From NCBI GenBank assembly GCA_019911795.1, contig JAIOJS010000440.1:1-39193 (forward strand): 39,193 nt of DNA. The letters run 5' to 3'. The notes under the pieces are model-generated. The model saw only the letters and a list, made by a program, of their open reading frames with translations. It was not told the origin of the DNA and ran no database searches. Every line of letters starts with the position of its first letter. Within the stretch, counting starts at the first letter, position 1. Shown here one piece after another: positions 7,059-15,462 of the stretch. Made by a program: the position numbers and the translations under genes. The DNA is from Thermoanaerobaculia bacterium. GTDB lineage: Bacteria; Acidobacteriota; Thermoanaerobaculia; Multivoradales; JAIOJS01.

Positions 7059-9728
7059 CTATTCGCCGACACGCATCGGTTCGAGACACTCGATCATCGC
7101 CTGAGCAGCGGCAGCGGTCCTATCGGTATCCGATCCAAACTGTTCTTCCATCACCTTGATACCTGCCTCGAGCATCGGCAGCGCATCCGTGCAAGCACCA
7201 CGCCTCGCCCAGTGGGTGGCCAGCAACAGCTCGCACTCCGCGATCTGCCAGGGAGCTGCGCCAAGTTCCCGTCGGATCTCGATCGCCTCGCGCACGAGAT
7301 CCTCCGAAGCGGGTGTGCCGTTGAAGCCCAGCATCGATCGACCCTGGTTGAACAAGGCGATGCTCACCCAGTAGTGCCGCTCACCGAGCGTGCTTCGGTA
7401 GATAGCAACCGCCCGGGAGAAGAACTCGGCGGCCTCTGCATCGCGCCCTTCGGAGTGAAGCAGGCTCCCCAGATTGTTGAGGGTGGTCCCGACGCTCGAA
7501 TGCGCTTCACCATGAACGCCGATCTGGCCGGCGAGGGCCTCACGATAGAGCGTTTCGGATCGCTCGAGGCTTCCCATCTGTTGGTACAGGTTGGCGAGGT
7601 TGGTGGTGAGTTCTAGGCGCAGAGGATGCTCAGCGGCAAGGTGGCGCTCCGCGATGCTCTGCGCCTCGAGCAGGTAGCGCTCAGCCTCGTCGTAGAGTTT
7701 GGAGGAGCGTAGCCAGCGCCCGAGGACGATCAACGGGGTGATGAGACTAGGATGATCGGCGCCGACCAGTCGCCTTAGCCCCACGACCGTGTCCCGAAGA
7801 GGCGCCTCCGCCTCGGCCATCCGATTCTGGTTCATCAGGTAAGTACCATAGCTCCGCAGCGTGGCGATCCGGTCCAGGCCACTCGACTCGACATCGCCGT
7901 CGTAGATCTGGAGCGCTCGCTGATAGAGAGTGTCCGCCTCGTCGTAGCAACCGATTTCGTCGCAGAGTCGCGCGATCTCGGTCATCGCCTCGGCCACTCC
8001 AGTTTGGTCGGCGGTCGGGCTCTCGGTGCGAAGCCGGAGCGCTTCGCGTAGCAGACGTTCGGCTTCGCCGTGTTGGTCTCGATCTCTCAGCAGGGCTCCC
8101 AATGCCAGCGAGGCGGTGGCCACGAGACCCGACGTCAGAGGTTCCACCGACTCCGCCCCCGCAAGGCTCTGCCGCAAGTGTTCTTCCGCCGAGTCGAGTT
8201 CACCGATGGACCGATAGGCCTGCCCCACCGCCAGGTGCATCTCTGCCGCGGCTCCGGGCAGGTCGATCAACTCCACATCGATGCGCGAAGCTGCATCGTC
8301 GAGAACCTGGCGAAGTATCGACAGATCACGACCTCGCGCGTAAGCAGGATCGACGGAGGTCAGCACCGAGGTCAGGAAGTTGTTCAAGGTGACGGCAGTA
8401 GCCCGCTGTTCCTCACTCTCCCGGTTGGCCTTGTCGGCGCGGAGAAACATGATCGTACTGACCCCAGTGGCCGAGAGGAGCCCGAGAAAGAGGAGCGCTC
8501 CAGCCGCTACCCACTGCGCGTGCCGCCGAGCCAGCTTGCTGACGCGATAGGTGAGAGAATCCGGTCGCGCTAGAACCGGACGCCCCTCCAGGTAACGCCT
8601 TAGATCATCGCTGATCTGCTCTACTGACGAGAAGCGTCGTTCCGGCTCCTTCCGCAGAGCTTTCAACACGATGTGGGAGAGATCACCCCGCAGTTCTCTC
8701 CTCAGTCTCGATGGGTCACACCCTCGCTGCTTCGCGATGGCAGCGATCTCCGTGGTGATCGGCGACAAGCGGTGCTCTGGCCGAATGGGGACTGTCTCCG
8801 CTACGAGCCGCCACGTCTCGGCGGGTCCAGCTCCCTGAATCGCTTCGCGGGGGATAGGCAGTTGGCCGGTGAGCAGCTCATAGAGCACGACACCGAGCGA
8901 GTAGACATCGGCGCGGGTGTCGATGGAACGACTACCACCTCTCATCTGCTCCGGACTCATGTAGTCCGGTGTGCCAACTACCTCACCCACCGCAGTGAGA
9001 TCCGACCTGGTCCCGATCTCGTCGAGGAGCTTGGCGATACCAAAGTCGATGACCTTCACATGTGGACGCCCCTCGTACTCCGTGACCAGGAGGTTCGCCG
9101 GTTTGAGATCCCGATGCAGGACACCTTTCTGATGAGCGTGCTGTACCGCTCCGCAAACCTGCAAAAAGAGCCCGATTCGATCGCGAATCGGAAGGGACTG
9201 GGCGTCACAGTAGCGCAGGATCGGAACACCTTCCACCAGTTCCATGACGAGGAAGGGGTGGTCGCCGCGGGTACCGGCATCGAAGATGGTCGCGATTGCA
9301 GGGTGATCCAAGCGGGCCAGGCTGTCGCGTTCCGAATCGAAGCGACTCAATGCGCGAGGCCCCTGGAAGCCCCAGCGCATGATCTTGAGTGCGACACGAC
9401 GTTGTAGAGGAGCCTGCTGCTCGGCTTCGTAGACGATCCCCATTCCCCCGGCTCCCAACTCGCGCAGGATTTGGTACGGTCCAACGGTCTCCCCGGGCTC
9501 GATCCCTAGAGTCCTGTCGTCGACTAGTAGGTGGTGCAGCGGACCGGCCATCGAGGGAAAGGCGGACCCGTCGCGATCCCGTTCGAGAAGGGCGGCAAGT
9601 TGATCAGCCAGGACGGGGCGAGACTCCCGCAACCGAGCCAGCGTTTCCGCCTGCCGCTCCGGGGTCTCGTTCAGGAGGTTGTGGAAAAGGCCCTCGAGCT
9701 CACGGAACTGCTGTCTCTCCGACTCCAT
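7059..9728 (-). CDS. transmembrane Ser/Thr protein kinase with TPR sensor/scaffold domain
   Basis: About 889 residues. After a 75-residue helical N-terminal segment comes a complete Hanks-type kinase domain: glycine loop GAGGMGIVYEAE, VALK lysine, HRDLKPANLL catalytic loop, DFG, GTPDYMSPEQ activation segment. A single membrane helix (AAGALLFLGLLSATGVSTIMF) follows, then about 450 residues of TPR/Kinesin-light-chain-type repeats (for example AEAMTEIARLCDEIGCYDEADTLYQRAL). The kinase is therefore cytoplasmic and the TPR part periplasmic or extracellular. This layout is common in Acidobacteriota and Planctomycetota. The ORF track starts at a TTG at 9779. I prefer the ATG at 9728 because the family usually begins there, though its ribosome site is weak. 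The sigma gene ends 79 bases upstream, so the two are probably one operon. Confidence 0.9.
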   Translation of the reverse strand: MESERQQFRELEGLFHNLLNETPERQAETLARLRESRPVLADQLAALLERDRDGSAFPSMAGPLHHLLVDDRTLGIEPGETVGPYQILRELGAGGMGIVYEAEQQAPLQRRVALKIMRWGFQGPRALSRFDSERDSLARLDHPAIATIFDAGTRGDHPFLVMELVEGVPILRYCDAQSLPIRDRIGLFLQVCGAVQHAHQKGVLHRDLKPANLLVTEYEGRPHVKVIDFGIAKLLDEIGTRSDLTAVGEVVGTPDYMSPEQMRGGSRSIDTRADVYSLGVVLYELLTGQLPIPREAIQGAGPAETWRLVAETVPIRPEHRLSPITTEIAAIAKQRGCDPSRLRRELRGDLSHIVLKALRKEPERRFSSVEQISDDLRRYLEGRPVLARPDSLTYRVSKLARRHAQWVAAGALLFLGLLSATGVSTIMFLRADKANRESEEQRATAVTLNNFLTSVLTSVDPAYARGRDLSILRQVLDDAASRIDVELIDLPGAAAEMHLAVGQAYRSIGELDSAEEHLRQSLAGAESVEPLTSGLVATASLALGALLRDRDQHGEAERLLREALRLRTESPTADQTGVAEAMTEIARLCDEIGCYDEADTLYQRALQIYDGDVESSGLDRIATLRSYGTYLMNQNRMAEAEAPLRDTVVGLRRLVGADHPSLITPLIVLGRWLRSSKLYDEAERYLLEAQSIAERHLAAEHPLRLELTTNLANLYQQMGSLERSETLYREALAGQIGVHGEAHSSVGTTLNNLGSLLHSEGRDAEAAEFFSRAVAIYRSTLGERHYWVSIALFNQGRSMLGFNGTPASEDLVREAIEIRRELGAAPWQIAECELLLATHWARRGACTDALPMLEAGIKVMEEQFGSDTDRTAAAAQAMIECLEPMRVGE

Positions 9729-9807
9729 GGATATCGACTTTCTATCCCTGAGGCTCGTGGTGTCAACCTGGATTGACAACCAAGTACTAGCTTGGCAACC
9801 CCAAATA

Positions 9808-10407
9808 CTAGGCTTTCAACCCAAGGCGCTCAGCGAGCCAAGAACGTGAGAAGCGCCAATCCCGCACCACCGTCGGTTCAGAAACCTCGAGTAAGCGAGC
9901 CACTTCAGGGACCCCCATTCCCCAGATCACCCGCAACCGAACCACGTTCGCCTTTCTATGATCGAGGGCTTCTAGCCGATCGAGGACTTCTCGGAATGCC
10001 AGGATGTCTGGTAACGGTGCCTCCCCTCTCTTCTCGTCGAGCAGGCTCAATGTCACCCGCACCCACTCACCTCCGCGCTTCTCCGCAAAGCGTCGTCGCT
10101 CGTAATCGATCAGCGTATCGAGCATTACCTTGCTCGCGAAGGCGAGGAAGTGTTGCCTTCCCTCGAACCCGGTGGGTTTCTCGAGCAGCTTCAGAAAGGT
10201 CTCGTTGACCAGAGCGCTCGGCTCGAGGGTGGGGCTGCCCGACCGGTTCCTATACTGCCGCCGCAAGCGATTGGCGGCCAGCCTCTCAAGGTCGGCGTAG
10301 GCCCAGCTGCTCACTCGGGCAAAGGCCTCTTCGTCTCCGTCGGCCGCTAGACGGAGCCAGCGCGTGACATCGAGTGCTTCGCGTGAGCGCGCGTTAGCGT
10401 CTGAGAT
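9808..10407 (-). CDS. ECF sigma factor (TIGR02999 type), apparent ATC start
   Basis: The product has sigma region 2 (YADLERLAANRLRRQY, then LEPSALVNETFLKLL, FLAFASKVMLDTLIDYERRR) and region 4 (LDHRKANVVRLRVIWGMGVPEVARLLEVSEPTVVRDWRFSRSWL). It fits the ECF group usually found beside TPR kinases, and here it precedes one. The track begins at the GTG at 10314, but 31 in-frame codons upstream (DVTRWLRLAADGDEEAFARV) match the family N terminus. They lead back to ATCTCAGAC at 10407, six bases after a strong GAGGAG site. No ATG, GTG, TTG or CTG lies in that frame between the upstream stop and the GTG at 10314. So either ATC is used, the start was mutated, or the base is an error. Length from ATC is 199 residues, normal for the family. 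Confidence 0.85.
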   Translation of the reverse strand: MSDANARSREALDVTRWLRLAADGDEEAFARVSSWAYADLERLAANRLRRQYRNRSGSPTLEPSALVNETFLKLLEKPTGFEGRQHFLAFASKVMLDTLIDYERRRFAEKRGGEWVRVTLSLLDEKRGEAPLPDILAFREVLDRLEALDHRKANVVRLRVIWGMGVPEVARLLEVSEPTVVRDWRFSRSWLAERLGLKA

Positions 10408-10612
10408 TGGTGTCTCCTCTTTTCGAACGCAAGCCTAGCACTCCGGGTCCGAGGGCTCCGAACTCCGGCACGGGCTCACAACCGTCACCTTCCACCGTCA
10501 AACGGAGTCACCGGACGAGGGTCGCTTCCAGAATGGTTGATCGCGATTGCGACCGGAATACGGAGTACTCGATGACGGCCCAATTTCCTGGTGCCCTCGT
10601 TCTGGAGAGACC

Positions 10613-11278
10613 ATGCGATACACCTTGTCCTTAGCCTCGATAGCCTCAACCTCGATTGCTCGAGAAGCAGAAACCACCCGACTGACCAGGCTCCTCACCG
10701 GCGTGGTCTTCGCGGTCGTCCTGGCCACGACCGGGACGCCGGCCAGTGCGCACGATGTCGCCTTTGACCGCGAAGGCACGGAACAGCGAGTGATCACCCA
10801 ACCGGAGCCCGGCCAAGTGACGGAAGCGGATCTCGAAATGTTCAAGGACGCCCAGGTCCTGGCCGGTAACGTTGTCGAGTACGAGCTGTTTGTCGCCAAC
10901 AACGGCCCCGATGTGGCGCAGGGAACCACCGTGGTCGACGATCTGCCGGCTTGCATGGCTCTGATGTCGGACAGTTGCGGAGGCACGAACCTACCGCCTT
11001 GGACCTGGGAGATCGGAGATCTGCCGGCCGATGATGAGGCCAGTTGCATCCTGACGCTGGATGGCTCTGGGTGCTCCGGACTGATTGTCAACACAGCCAC
11101 CGTTAGTAGCCTGGCGATCGATCCCTCGCCGGGTGACGAGACCGACACCGCGGAGGTCCTCCTCGAAGGGTCCGGCGCCACGGACATCCCCACCGTACCC
11201 GCTTCCGGGCTAGTCCTCCTCATCGCCATCCTGACGGTTGTCGCCACGACCCGACTCAGGACGCGAGTCCATCGATGA
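10613..11278 (+). CDS. DUF11-like secreted protein with IPTL-CTERM-like tail
   Basis: A 221-residue exported protein. The N terminus has a signal peptide (RLLTGVVFAVVLATTGTPASA). The middle resembles a DUF11/conserved repeat domain (VEYELFVANNGPDVAQGTTVVDDLPA), a beta-sandwich of cell-surface proteins, with several cysteines. The C terminus, DIPTVPASGLVLLIAILTVV then TTRLRTR, has the order of an IPTL-CTERM sorting signal: IPT motif, one membrane helix, basic end. The family consensus is closer to IPTLSEWG, so this is a variant. The ATG at 10613 has GGAG upstream; the track start at 10547 is too early. The stop overlaps the next start in ATGA, so the two genes are translationally coupled. Confidence 0.8.
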   Translation: MRYTLSLASIASTSIAREAETTRLTRLLTGVVFAVVLATTGTPASAHDVAFDREGTEQRVITQPEPGQVTEADLEMFKDAQVLAGNVVEYELFVANNGPDVAQGTTVVDDLPACMALMSDSCGGTNLPPWTWEIGDLPADDEASCILTLDGSGCSGLIVNTATVSSLAIDPSPGDETDTAEVLLEGSGATDIPTVPASGLVLLIAILTVVATTRLRTRVHR

Positions 11279-12705
11279 CGACGTCCAGGAAAGCAGGAAG
11301 GCAGGCGCTCCTCGCCCCCGCACTCCTAGCCCTAGCTCTCATCGTAGGGCCAGCCGTGGGTGCGAGGACGACCGACCACCACCAGGCCGATGGGATCGAA
11401 GAAGACCAGCGAGGGGATCTCGGTACCTTCGACGAGGTGCCTTCCCCCTCTTTCGAGCCCAACCCCCTAGGCGGGACCGTTCGCCGAGTAGACCTCATTG
11501 TGCAGGAGGGAGACCTGCTCCCGGATGAGGACTTTGCCATTGGAACCCTCTACTATCCTCGGACCAACAGCAACGGAGTCCTGGGCTTTGTTGGCCTCTA
11601 TGAGGCCGCGGCCGGCAACGATGCCTTCGTATGGTGGAACGATCGCATCGTCTGGCGCAACTCGGATGCTGCGGGTGTCTCCCTCACCAACATCGAGCCA
11701 TCGATGGGACTCTCCGACTCGGGTCAGTACATCTACAGCGTGTATGTCGATGGCGACGATGCGGTTTGGTCGCGGACGGGACTCGTGACGAAGGCCGGAC
11801 AGCAAGCCCCACGTCTTCCAACGGGAGTCCTTTCGACGTTTCACAGTCGACCCAGCATGCTGCCCAACGGTGATGCGTACTGGGTGGCGGGGTTCAACGA
11901 GAGCGGCGGTTCCTCGACCGAGGGTCGAGTGCTCTACCTCAAGCGGGCTTCCCCTCCCGGCACCTTCGTCGTCTTGCGTTCCGACCAGCTGATCGGCGGC
12001 TTGCCCATCGATCGGCCGAACGGGGTTGGCTACGACTACGCCATCTCCCAGGACGGTAGCCATCACATTCATGAGCTGATACTGCGAACCGATGACCCCT
12101 CGAATGACGCCCATGTCGTCGTTGACGCATTGCCGGTCGCCCGAGAATCTGACCCTACCGGCGACGGCGACTCATGGGCCACCTTCGGGCTCGAAGCGAT
12201 CAACAACCAGGGCGACTACCTGGTCTCCGGCACCACCGATGCTCCCAGTTCCCAGGACCACATCCTCGTCTACAACGGTTCCGTGGTGGTTCGCGAAGGC
12301 CAGCAATTGGGCGGAATAACCTTAAACGCCGACTCCTTCGTTGATGGGCTGGCCCTCAACAATCTCGGTGAGGCGGTCGTCCTTTGGAGATCCCCAGGGA
12401 AGGAACTGCTCTACCACTCGTGCTCGGCCTCGAACTTGGCGGGGGCGAAGATCTTGGCTCGCACCGGCGACCCATTGGATTTCGACGGCGATGGCGTCGA
12501 GGATGCCACTCTCACCGATTTCGTAGCGAATACAGTCCTCGGGCAGGGCCTTGCGCTAACCGATCTAGGTCGCGTTTACGTCGCGGCAAGAGTTGCCTAC
12601 GGTGGCCCCTCTGTGGACGCCATGCTTGGCTTCCATCTTCCGGGCTGCCTCTTCTCGGATGGATTCGAGTCCGGCAACCTGGGCGCCTGGGGGGATAGAC
12701 CCTAG
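11275..12705 (+). CDS. secreted NxxGxxxF-repeat protein with DGFESG tail
   Basis: A 476-residue protein with a clear signal peptide (LLAPALLALALIVGPAVGA). The body carries spaced short repeats of the form [NS]xxGxxx[FVY], such as NSNGVLGF, LSDSGQYIY, INNQGDYLV, LNNLGEAVV and LTDLGRVYV. This resembles proteins annotated as choice-of-anchor tandem repeat NxxGxxxF-containing, probably a beta-propeller. It ends in LFSDGFESGNLGAWGDRP. It overlaps the preceding IPTL-type gene by four bases. One transcript would thus make two exported proteins with different C-terminal signals, one with a membrane-helix tail and one with the DGFESG tail and no helix. Confidence 0.82.
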   Translation: MTTSRKAGRQALLAPALLALALIVGPAVGARTTDHHQADGIEEDQRGDLGTFDEVPSPSFEPNPLGGTVRRVDLIVQEGDLLPDEDFAIGTLYYPRTNSNGVLGFVGLYEAAAGNDAFVWWNDRIVWRNSDAAGVSLTNIEPSMGLSDSGQYIYSVYVDGDDAVWSRTGLVTKAGQQAPRLPTGVLSTFHSRPSMLPNGDAYWVAGFNESGGSSTEGRVLYLKRASPPGTFVVLRSDQLIGGLPIDRPNGVGYDYAISQDGSHHIHELILRTDDPSNDAHVVVDALPVARESDPTGDGDSWATFGLEAINNQGDYLVSGTTDAPSSQDHILVYNGSVVVREGQQLGGITLNADSFVDGLALNNLGEAVVLWRSPGKELLYHSCSASNLAGAKILARTGDPLDFDGDGVEDATLTDFVANTVLGQGLALTDLGRVYVAARVAYGGPSVDAMLGFHLPGCLFSDGFESGNLGAWGDRP

Positions 12706-12801
12706 CCGATGAGTCCAGTCGAGACCCCGACCAAACAGCTCGTCGAACAGCTCGTCTCGCCCGGCCCGCGGGAGACTCGCCAGGAAGCTCAGCTGGAGCC
12801 T

Positions 12802-13647
12802 CTACTCCGGATCGAACAGAAGGAGTGCGGTCGCGGCGAGGGCTACCTCCTGTCGGAGCGCCGGAGAGAGGCCGGGAGCGAGGTAGACGTACCCGGCATC
12901 GAGCAGATCGACGCTGCCTACCACTCGCGAGCCCTGACGCAGCTCGTACCCGACCACTCCTGGCAAGGTGCGGGGACGCCCGTTGCGGTCCGGTACCTGG
13001 CGCAGACTGGTGATCGTCAACCGGCCGTCGCCGCGCCCCATTGAGCCGGTCATGTTTACACCGGTGCCTGCGAGCGACAATGTCTCGATACCACCGGCAG
13101 CCCCACGCACCGCACAGGTGAGTCGGGTCTTCCCCATCGCCACCTCCCAGGAGCTGTCGTCGTCCTCGTGGCGCAGGATCGGCGTGCGCGAGCGGCACTC
13201 GACCTCCCGCTCTCCGCCGTCGTCAGCGACAAACACGAACCGGTAGGGTTGGGTGCGGACTCCCGCCTCGACATCGAACACACCGGCGCTCCACGCGAAG
13301 CTTTCCCCCGTGCGCGTCTGCCGGGTCGAGAAGCCGCCGAACTGCAGGGGCTGACGCCAGTGGCGCGACGTCGCGCCACGGACTGCGTAGACCTCACCCG
13401 CCGCGAGGGTGGGGTCGACCAGCACCCGCAGGGACACGCTACTGCAAGCTACCGCGCCCAGCACGACGAAGGCGAGAGTGCACTTCGAGACGGTGACCGC
13501 CGGGCCACCAGCGAGGATCGGCGGGCCCGAAGACTCCCGTCCCCTCCGTCCGTCGAGAGCGACCTTGACCGAGGACACCGCCCCCCGAACCCAACGATCC
13601 AGGATCTTCACAAACCGAAACGAGTTGGCTGACCTGACGTAGTTCAT
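12802..13647 (-). CDS. exported protein of unknown function
   Basis: A 281-residue product I do not recognise. After a basic N-terminal 45 residues there is a hydrophobic segment (CTLAFVVLGAVACSSVSLRVL) that could be a signal anchor or a weak lipoprotein signal; AVAC is a poor lipobox. The rest is beta-rich with several cysteines (YRFVFVADDGGEREVECRSRTP, TRLTCAVRG) and no catalytic motif that I can name. The ATG at 13647 follows AAGGAGA by 9 bases, better than the track start at 13677. It converges with the coupled gene pair to its left and is divergent from gene A1 to its right. Confidence 0.7.
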   Translation of the reverse strand: MNYVRSANSFRFVKILDRWVRGAVSSVKVALDGRRGRESSGPPILAGGPAVTVSKCTLAFVVLGAVACSSVSLRVLVDPTLAAGEVYAVRGATSRHWRQPLQFGGFSTRQTRTGESFAWSAGVFDVEAGVRTQPYRFVFVADDGGEREVECRSRTPILRHEDDDSSWEVAMGKTRLTCAVRGAAGGIETLSLAGTGVNMTGSMGRGDGRLTITSLRQVPDRNGRPRTLPGVVGYELRQGSRVVGSVDLLDAGYVYLAPGLSPALRQEVALAATALLLFDPE

Positions 13648-13960
13648 CGTTTGTTCTCCTTGGTTGGCCGCGAACATTTAGCACGAGACGTGCCAGCGGC
13701 CAACTGTGGCTACGTGGAGGCGTCCCTTGGGGGTAGTGGTACCTCTTGTGGATGGCCGCTTGTCTGGTCGCGTCGCTGGTCAGGCTCTCCAAGCGGCTGA
13801 GGTCTCGCCCCGCCGCCCCGCCGGGACGGGGCGGCTCGGGTGGGACCTCATGGCTGGTGAAACCGATCCGCATGACGGAGAAACGGTGTCGTATGGCGAA
13901 CCACAGCACCTCTCGGTACTCTGCCCACTCACGCCAGCACAACAACGGAGGACGAAGAAG
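13648..13960. other. divergent intergenic region with a strong GC hairpin
   Basis: This region separates the minus-strand exported protein from A1. At 13813-13834, ccgccccg and cggggcgg form a perfect 8-base-pair stem over a 6-base loop, with no T run after it. The conserved A-gene upstream block (13866-13919) follows 31 bases later. No gene is supported, although the A1 frame stays open upstream to 13706. Confidence 0.5.
13866..13919 (+). promoter_or_regulatory. A-gene upstream block, copy 1
   Basis: The block opens ATCCGCATG and contains GAGAAACG; 49 bases after its first base is GGTAC. The same elements at exactly the same 49-base spacing occur before A2 and A3. The start codon of A1 is 95 bases from the first base, versus 91 in the other two. 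Seventeen of the first 20 bases match A2. Likely role: promoter plus activator site, inferred only. Confidence 0.5.
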
Positions 13961-15460
13961 ATGCGGTTACTCGACAGCGTTACTGGGGCACGCATGGGTC
14001 TGGGGTTCAGTTGTAAGGCTCGATCGGTTCTCGTGGTGGGATTCCTGGCGTCTCAAGTGATCTTGGGTCCGGCGGTTCATGCTGATGAAGCCGCTCCGAA
14101 GGCGGTGTCTCCGGTGGGCGAATCGGGGGTGGCTCTCGTCGAGGCACAGTGTCCGACCTTCAGCTGGACCACGATCGAGGGCGAAGGTGGATATGAGCTG
14201 GTCGTGTACCGAGTGCGTCCGGAGACCCACGAAGCCACGCTCGATGAGAAGCCCGCGCTTTGGGTTGGTGTACCCGACGGGGCCAACAGCTGGACTCCGG
14301 GCCTGGAACGCTGCCTGGATCCGGGGCAACGCTACGCGTGGTCAATTCGAGCGATCAGAGAGGGTGATCCCAGTTGGTCGCAGCCCAGCGTGTTTGAGAT
14401 AGTGCCCCGGGCCGCCGCCGAAGACATTCGGCAGGCAGTGGAGATTCTGCGTCGGGAACTAGCGTCACAGAGTGCATCTCAGATTGAGAGCAGGACCCAG
14501 GAAAGTGACAGGACCCAGGACAGGACCCACTCGACTCAGACGAGTAGCCCTCGCCGCAGCCGTTCACCGTCTCCGGCTGGGCAAAGCGCTACCCAAGGTG
14601 GAAGTTCTTTCGACGTCGATGGTTCCGGAAACGTCGTAGCGAACTCCTTCACCGGAAGCGGCGTCGGTTTGACGGGGGTCGCGGCCGACACGGCCACGAC
14701 CGCAGACTCAGCCGCTTCGGCGACGACCGCCTCGGCCCTGGCGGTCGATCCGCAGCGTTGCTCCGCGACGGACGCAATGAGCGGGATCCTTGCCAATGGA
14801 GATCCCTTCGGATGTATCGACGTCGTCGATGCGAGTGAGCTGGCAACGCAGCTGGCAACGCATAGTGCCTCGTCGGACCACGACGGGCGCTACGCCCCGT
14901 TGACCGGTCAACAGGTGACGGGCAACCTGTCGGTGAGAGCGACTCCCGGTACCAGTGACCCCGGAGTCACCGTCGATGGCAGTGACAATCAAAGCAACGG
15001 ACCTGCCCTTCGAGTGGTGGGCGATCTCCAAGTCCAGGGAGCAGCTACCAATTCGATCTACGTCGACGGTGTAATCCGCGGCGAGTGTCGCAAGGACTCA
15101 TTGGGAAGGCCCTGGGACGAGGTGGGAATCTGGTGTATCGATCCGGTGGCGCGGGCTGGCGCAAACGGTTTGTCATCGATCCAGACGTGCCACGCGGAAC
15201 GCGCCATGCTCTGCCCTCTCGAGGCGATCTTGACCTGCGATGCGGCCAATCTGGGTGATCCAACTCTCAATTCCTGTGGAGTCGTTACTGATACACCGGC
15301 CCCCGTGATGGTGCTTCGCACCTTGGGCCACGATGGAAATGCTAGTGGAAGTGCCTTCGATGAACTCCTCTCCTACAATGGGAGCGGCAATTTGGTAGCG
15401 CCGGTCGATGACTCCGTCACCTTGCCCTTTTTCTGTTGTTCGCTGGCCGCGGGGCTCTGA
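13961..15460 (+). CDS. family A secreted tail-fibre-like protein, copy A1
   Basis: A 499-residue exported protein. A signal peptide (VLVVGFLASQVILGPAVHA) leads into an Ig/FN3-like domain (ALVEAQCPTFSW, GYELVVYRV, GQRYAWSIRA). Then comes a low-complexity linker with repeated RTQ units, then sequence typical of phage tail-fibre-like surface proteins (SFDVDGSGNVVANSFTGSG, then LTGVAADTATT, and DHDGRYAPLTGQQVTGNL). The C-terminal 110 residues hold many cysteines (GIWCIDP, CHAERAMLCPLEAILTCDAAN, FFCCSLAAGL). The ATG at 13961 has GGAGGA upstream; the track start at 13706 is an artefact. B1 begins two bases after the stop, so the pair is co-translated. A2 is a full-length paralogue and A3 a shortened one. 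Confidence 0.82.
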   Translation: MRLLDSVTGARMGLGFSCKARSVLVVGFLASQVILGPAVHADEAAPKAVSPVGESGVALVEAQCPTFSWTTIEGEGGYELVVYRVRPETHEATLDEKPALWVGVPDGANSWTPGLERCLDPGQRYAWSIRAIREGDPSWSQPSVFEIVPRAAAEDIRQAVEILRRELASQSASQIESRTQESDRTQDRTHSTQTSSPRRSRSPSPAGQSATQGGSSFDVDGSGNVVANSFTGSGVGLTGVAADTATTADSAASATTASALAVDPQRCSATDAMSGILANGDPFGCIDVVDASELATQLATHSASSDHDGRYAPLTGQQVTGNLSVRATPGTSDPGVTVDGSDNQSNGPALRVVGDLQVQGAATNSIYVDGVIRGECRKDSLGRPWDEVGIWCIDPVARAGANGLSSIQTCHAERAMLCPLEAILTCDAANLGDPTLNSCGVVTDTPAPVMVLRTLGHDGNASGSAFDELLSYNGSGNLVAPVDDSVTLPFFCCSLAAGL

Positions 15461-15462
15461 GA

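Noticed and set aside
6800-7072. Minus-strand ORF with a hydrophobic segment, and a 7-codon ORF with strong ribosome site at 6823
   Set aside because: The larger ORF overlaps the kinase end and lacks a ribosome site; the small one closes at once. No family resemblance.
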